NCBI RefSeq assembly: GCF_011075055.1
Contig: NC_058148.1
Span: forward strand, 15,679,969-15,743,968
Origin: Mangifera indica
Taxonomy: Eukaryota; Streptophyta; Magnoliopsida; Sapindales; Anacardiaceae
Direction of reading: 5' to 3'
Length of the DNA: 64,000 nt
Within the stretch, counting starts at the first letter, position 1. Each line of letters begins with the position of its first letter. The position numbers and the translations under genes were made by a program. Positions 58,642 through 64,000 of the stretch are shown here, piece by piece. The notes under the pieces are model-generated. The model ran no database searches. It was not told where the DNA came from and was given only the letters and a program-made list of their open reading frames with translations.

Positions 58642-61322
58642 ATGGAGGGTTATGCATCGGTTCGTTACCAAGGAGAATGGATTCAAAGTCGCAACAACAC
58701 AATGAAATATGTTGGAGGAGCCAAACAATTGATTAAAATCCCTTATGGAACAACATTCGAGGGATTTATTGAGCTTTTGACGGAGTATTGCAGTATTGAT
58801 CCAATGAAAAACTACATTCAAGTATCAATGAAGCCAAGAAAAATTGAGCTCGACTGTCCCATCCAGATCCAAAATGATGAAGATGTGCAAGGTCTTCTTG
58901 ATATGTCTCAGTACTTTCAGGAATGTATTCCTGTTTTTGTTACATGTACCCCAATTGAAGGGCAGAAGGAAGAAGAAGAAGATGAAGATGAGGATGAAGA
59001 TGAAAAAGAAAGCAGTTGGGTCAAAAAAGAATACGATTTGGAAAAGTTGATTGATTTCAGTAATGACCCATTATATATTGCAAACTCATGGGCTCATGGA
59101 GAAAAAGATATAGTTCCCTATTGGGGTGATTTCGATGGAAACGATATGCCCGACATTCCTTCAGACGATGTAGAGCCTGAGTATATGACATCAGTAACCG
59201 AGGGTATAGATAGTTTACGGCTTGAAGATCCTACTTCAGGTGGTGGAAATTATTCTGGGCCGTTTTTTGACAATGTCCCCACTGATCCATTTAGGTGGCT
59301 TCCTGATTTTCCTCCACAACCATCAGCATCATCAAGTGGTTCCAGATCAATCCAAGAGGAGAATGGGGTCAAGATTGGTGATATTTTTCATAGTAAAGTC
59401 CAATTGATTGACGCCATGAGACAATTCGCCTTACTAAAAAGATTTCAATTTGGTGTTAAAAAGTCTGACAAGAAACGGTGGGAAATTAAATGCAAGGCTG
59501 AAAATTGTAAGTGGTATATACATGCAACCAAGTCCACTGTCGGTGATGTGTGGGGGATCAACTCTATAAATCCTACCCACACATGTTTAGTTGATCAAAT
59601 CATGCCACATCACAGACAAGCTGGGGCCCGAGCTTTAGGTCAATTAATGAGATCAAAGTTTGTGATGATTGATCGAATTTATCGACCTAAAGAAATAATT
59701 GTAGACATCGCCGACCGATATAAAATTGATATTTCCTACTCACAGGCTTGGCGGGCAAGAAATTGGGCTATCAATTCATTGAGGGGTTCACCGGAGGAAT
59801 CTTTTATGTTGTTACCAGATTATTGCTACAATTTACAACGTACTAATCCGGGCACCATTACTGCTATTGAAACAGACGATGAGCATCGATTTACAAATTT
59901 TTTCATGGCGTTAGGATGTTCCGTTTGTGCGTTTAGTCAATATCTTCGCCCCGTTATTTGCATTGACGCTGCTTTCCTTAAAGGTCGATATCTGGGGCAT
60001 TTATTTATCGCGGTGGCTCTTGATGGTAATAATCAAATATACCCTATTGGTTTCGGTGTCGGCAAAAAAGAAGATCACGACACGTGGTGTTGGTTTCTTA
60101 TGAGAATTAAAGAATGCATCCCTGACCTCTCTGAGCTTACAATAATCTCTGATCGACATCATGCTATCTACTCGGCAATGGCTGAAGTCTTTCCAGATGT
60201 CCACCATGGATGTTGTTGTCATCACCTTCTGTGTAACATGCGGGCAAAGTATAAACGAGACTCAAAGGTATATTGTAAACAAGTTATTACATTTATAACA
60301 GTTTATCATTTTCAAACATTTTGCTTACAATGAGTTTTCATATTTTTTTCCCTCTTACAGGTCGCGGGTGCATATTGGAAAGCCGCTAAATCATACACAG
60401 AGTCTGAATTTGGGCAGATGATGCAATCCATTGACTCAATGAACCCCCAAGCTGGAGCTTATCTACGGGATGTCGACTTTCCCCGTTGGAGTAGAGCGTA
60501 CTTTCCAGGGCATCAATATAATATCATGACCACAAATATTGCTGAGTCATTTAATGCCCTTGTCAGACATGCACGGGGCCTACCTATAACCATGCTCTTG
60601 GAGTTTATTCGTGGTACAATGCAACGATGGTTTTACGAGAGGAGAACCCATGCAAGTAAGTATCAAATCGATATTAATTAAAAGTTGTCTCATATACTTT
60701 TTTTCCACTTTGTTAATCATATTACCAAATGTGTTCTTAATATTTTTTCTGAATTACAGGTGAATGTCATAACTTCCTCACTCCTTGGGCGGAAGATAAG
60801 ATCAGTGATCGTCTTTCAAAGTCTGCAAGTTTGGATGTTCGACCGATTACACCTACTCGGTATCAGGATGTTGAAATTGGTGGATTCATGGGTATTGTGG
60901 ACTTTGGTGACATGTCATGCACGTGTAGAAAGTTTCAGCTTTCACGTATTCCGTGCAAGCATGCCATTGCCGTTGCACGACATATGAGACTGACAAATGT
61001 GCACGCATGGGTTCATCCATTCTTCCGCACCGATATTTATCGTGCAATATATCAGGAACCAATCAATCCTCTTGGAAATCAATGTGATTGGTTACACTCA
61101 CCGGAAGACAGAGTTATATTGCCCCCCATCCTCGATAGTCGTCGTCCAGGTCGTCCAGCCAATAGAAATCGATGTCCATCACAAGGAGAAATTGTTACAC
61201 CGAGGATTTGCAGTCGTTGTCATGAACCGGGGCATACACGAACCCAATGTAAATCTCCAGCACCTGTCCCGAGCTCTGCCCCCCAGCGTTCACATATAAA
61301 AGGCAAAGGAACGAGATCTTGA
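58642..61322 (+). CDS. mudrA: MURA-type Mutator-like transposase, 827 aa
   Basis: Exons are 58642-60267, 60361-60655 and 60760-61322, joining in frame. An N-terminal PB1-like plant MuDR domain (residues 1-103) is followed by an acidic stretch (EEEEDEDEDEDEKE). The MuDR DNA-binding zinc-finger region (KRWEIKCKAENCKWYIHATK) comes next, then the MULE transposase domain. The likely DDE triad is Asp442 (CIDAAF), Asp504 (ISDRHH) and Glu604 (NIAESF), with the CxxH-type HHGCCCHHL insert. The SWIM zinc finger is CTCRKFQLSRIPCKH (from 694), and a CCHC knuckle CSRCHEPGHTRTQC starts at 791. The ATG was chosen because it opens the conserved N-terminus directly after a splice acceptor. No disabling change is seen. 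Confidence 0.93.
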
Positions 61323-61678
61323 CATGCTTATACTCAATTTTGTTTTTTATATGATTCTTCATTGTTGTACTCCAGGTTTATGTAACCGATGTATTTTTAT
61401 TATTGTTTCAAATGTGTAATTGTATTGTCATTTGATGTAATAAATTTAATGTTACTTTATTTCAGTATTACTTTATTTTCTCTAATTGTTTCAATTGTGT
61501 AAATGTTTGAGTAATTATACGTTTTTATTGTTTTTTCAGGCCAAGATTATGTAAAAAATGAACTCAAATACGATACACATCTATATATAACCACAAATAA
61601 AGTATATCATATACATATGAACATATACTAAATATATACATCTAAACATGGGAATAACGATAAATATACATCCGTGAG
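61323..61678. other. Convergent spacer between transposase and protease genes
   Basis: This AT-rich stretch of 356 bp must hold both 3' untranslated regions, possibly overlapping. No other feature is seen. Confidence 0.55.
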
Positions 61679-64000
61679 CTACTCGATACAATGAAAGTAC
61701 AACTGCGTCGCTAATCGTCGACGCATAGAGGTAGACGACTCTCGGGGGAAAACGTAGCTCCGTGACAACGCCAAACACTCAAAAAATCGCAACATAAACA
61801 CGCCACAGTCACCGGAGCCTACCCCCTGCTGAGGGACATCCGACGCTCGATGCAAAGTGAAAGGATCACGTCGTGGAGTCATCCTCGAAGTAGTCCAAAA
61901 ACTCGTCGCCTCTAATAATGCGGGAATAAAGGTCATGTATGGTCGCATGCACTGCTCTAGAGTCCCTATATTCCCTGAAAATGAAACCTCTGAATCGTAC
62001 ACCGTAATCGACCACTCACGGAAATCTATAACTCCGACGACCCAATGTGCGTTCCCGAAGTTTATAGGGATGAAAACCTATAAACAATGAGACATTTCAG
62101 TTACTTATCGTTGTCGTTATGTTCTTGAATGTAATAGAAATATATATAAACTATACCTGATCGACCAGCCCCCATGGTTTGTATAACAATCCCGGGGTGT
62201 ACGCTGCATCAACCATCCTCGTAAAGAGCCCCGAAAACTCAAACTCGCCAATCGGGGTGGTCTGCCAACTCTGCCAGGCCATCTCAATATGGCCTCCGAA
62301 GAATGTGTGCGCAGTCGTCCAACGCTGTGAGATAGTCGACTGGTGATCGTCCTGCTGCCGACGTAATAAAGCCAAAAAGGAATCCACATGCTAAAATGGT
62401 ATAAACAAGTTCACGTGTTAGTTATTAATAAATATATCTAGCTTTTTACCAAATTATATAATATGGACAACTCACATCGTCGGTCAACCACTCGCGTAAC
62501 TCTACAACAAGCCTCCAGAAGCTGTCTTTCGTCTTCGATCCTATGAAGTACACATCATGTGTGTCAGAAGGCGCAGCTCTGGTATACCATGTGAGGAAAG
62601 ATTCCTCACGGTCTGCCGCAGAGGATGAAATCGTCGTGAGTTGCCGTTTCGCCCTCCCTCTGAGTGGATTTGTATACGGGGTGCGAACCAGTGGACCCTT
62701 CCGGACGATTCGACCACGTGTAGTACGAACCAACTGCATGTTACAAAAAACTATTAATTCATTATTTCATTCAACAAAAACATACACATTATTCGATTTA
62801 TGTTACCTTCTGTACGTATGCGGGAGGAGGTTTAACCGGAGAATGCTGACTCACGGTAAAGTCAATATCGCGTGCTCCGTCGACAGGCTACATAATTATA
62901 TATTCAAACATCTTAGTGACATATATTTAACAATTATATTTATTTAGTAATTATAATTGACAAACCTCAATGTCAACGGTCTCATAAACATCCTCCTGGA
63001 CGTCCTCCTCCTGTGAACTGATATCCACAAGCTTTTTGGTCGAGCTCGGGATATCAGCAAGTAACCAGAGTCGCTCATCCTTAAAACGAGACAAAACATC
63101 ATTTAAAAAAAAATATAATATTAAAGACAAAATGATCAATGATATTTCTTAAATCCCCATAACCTGAACTTCCGGGGAAGGTGTCCGAAAATAACCCTCG
63201 ATCGATGATATGTCAATGTGGAGTCCCTATATATATGAAAAGGAAAAAACGGTTAATGATATTTAATATAAAATATCATATGAACAATAATTTTTATACC
63301 TCCAGTGGATGATCTAAAATGATAGGAGATCCGATCGGTAAACCCTCCTCATGACGAAGACCCTATACAAATATATATCATGAATTAATCGATAACAAAA
63401 TAGTATTAAAAATTAAGTTATAATGATAAGTGACATACCTCAGATCGGATCGGTGAAGTCACCGAAGGGTCAACCGGTGCCCCATCCTGTCGATGACCCT
63501 AAGATAATAGTAATATTAAATCTATTTAGTGACATTTTATATATAACGATATTATAATATAATAACAACATTGGACATTGGATATTAAATATAAATTTGA
63601 ATTATATTCGTACCTCATGTGACTGATGGGATGGTATTGCGGTATCAATGGGGGAGGTCATCCCAATAACGTCGTCCCTCTCCTGTCCGAATGGTTCGAA
63701 TAGTTGTCAGAATAATAACACTAAACGCATTTTATATAAGTAATAAATTAGAAGTAGTTTTACAACCTCAACGATGGGGGCTGGATATGTACGCGTGACG
63801 ATGTCCTCTAAACGAGTCATACGATCCTCTAATCGAGTCATCTGGGAATAGATATCGTCACGTAATCGAGTCATCTGCGAAGAGATATCGTCGCGAAAAC
63901 TCGATATCTCACGTAAAATCGTAGCACCCCAGTGCGCTAAGGTAGTGTGGTCCTCCACACTAGGATGCTCGTCCACGGTAGGGTGCTCCTCCACTCTAGG
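61679..64000 (-). CDS. Ulp1/SENP-type C48 cysteine protease of the MULE (5' end outside window)
   Basis: Ten exons join in phase 0: 64000-63767, 63682-63614, 63498-63439, 63362-63300, 63226-63164, 63079-62966, 62887-62807, 62733-62476, 62390-62157 and 62077-61679, giving 524 visible residues. The first has a repeated V-E-E-H-P-T type hexapeptide and a short coiled coil (SSQMTRLRDDIYSQMTRLED). Four short exons then encode SPI/PSP-containing linkers. The C48 protease domain is in the last three exons: the LLYKPWGL start, His in NAHWVVGVIDF, Asp a few residues on, and the catalytic Cys in GSGDCGVFMLRFFE. Ulp1 proteases remove SUMO or related modifiers. Its role in transposition is unknown. All triad residues are present. 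The first donor (GTTGTA) is weak. Confidence 0.87.

Larger units (their letters stand above)
55913..64000. mobile_element. Large Mutator-like element carrying MURA transposase and Ulp1 protease (right end outside window)
   Basis: The left end is placed at 55913 (GGGAAATTTTAAAAAATAGC). Sequence before it is collinear with 46800-46869, and the match stops exactly there. The element contains a tandem promoter array, an intact MURA transposase gene on the plus strand and a convergent multi-exon Ulp1-type protease gene on the minus strand. This layout is known from plant MULEs such as the Arabidopsis Kaonashi group and melon CUMULE. At over 8 kb with open frames it looks potentially autonomous. 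The right terminus and target duplication cannot be seen. Confidence 0.85.

Noticed and set aside
1..64000. CRISPR arrays, bacterial operons, rRNA or tRNA genes
   Set aside because: None was seen. The tandem repeats present lack the short-repeat and unique-spacer layout, and I found no cloverleaf-like gene by eye, though a covariance search could still find a tRNA.

Overview
This window is nuclear DNA from a flowering plant, most likely a core eudicot. Genes are split by short GT-AG introns, intergenic DNA is very AT-rich, and every recognisable protein has plant relatives. From memory, At4g16380 (HMA protein), At4g16390 (SVR7), At4g16410, At4g16420 (ADA2b) and At4g16440 (NAR1) lie close together in Arabidopsis. 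The same families occur here, so the window looks microsyntenic with that segment, with extra genes interspersed. All coding models below are reconstructed by eye from splice sites and checked for reading-frame continuity.

Positions 1-38 kb are gene-rich. In order they hold: the 3' part of NAR1 (+, cytosolic Fe-S assembly); a coiled-coil protein (-); a single-exon serine acetyltransferase without the usual C-terminal tail (-); ADA2b (+, SAGA adaptor); a BAH-Agenet chromatin reader (-); a plastid Ycf33-like membrane protein (+); a TPD1-like relic (-); MAP70-5-type microtubule protein (+); an unrecognised broken reading frame (-); and an SVR7-type PPR-SMR plastid protein (-). Between them sit members of one foldback transposon family with GGCC termini and 9-bp target duplications.

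Positions 37.5-55.5 kb are a locally duplicated array. Five copies (A-E) of a small three-exon gene for a Pi21-like HMA/isoprenylated protein lie on the minus strand with their flanks. Copies B and C look intact and end in a CaaX box. Copy D is cut short just before its CaaX box, A is truncated, and E is a headless fragment. Two fragments of the neighbouring PPR gene and relics of a DUF1985/Ulp1-type reading frame lie in the same region. The array appears to have grown by repeated segmental duplication.

From about 55.9 kb to the window edge there is a large, apparently intact Mutator-like element. It has a three-exon MURA transposase (+) and a many-exon Ulp1/SENP cysteine protease gene (-) in convergent orientation. 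Upstream of the transposase, a core-promoter/leader-exon module is repeated in tandem: two short units of about 151 bp, then four of about 390 bp. Each long unit has its own TATA box and splice donor. This promoter array and the many short protease exons are the most unusual structures in the window.
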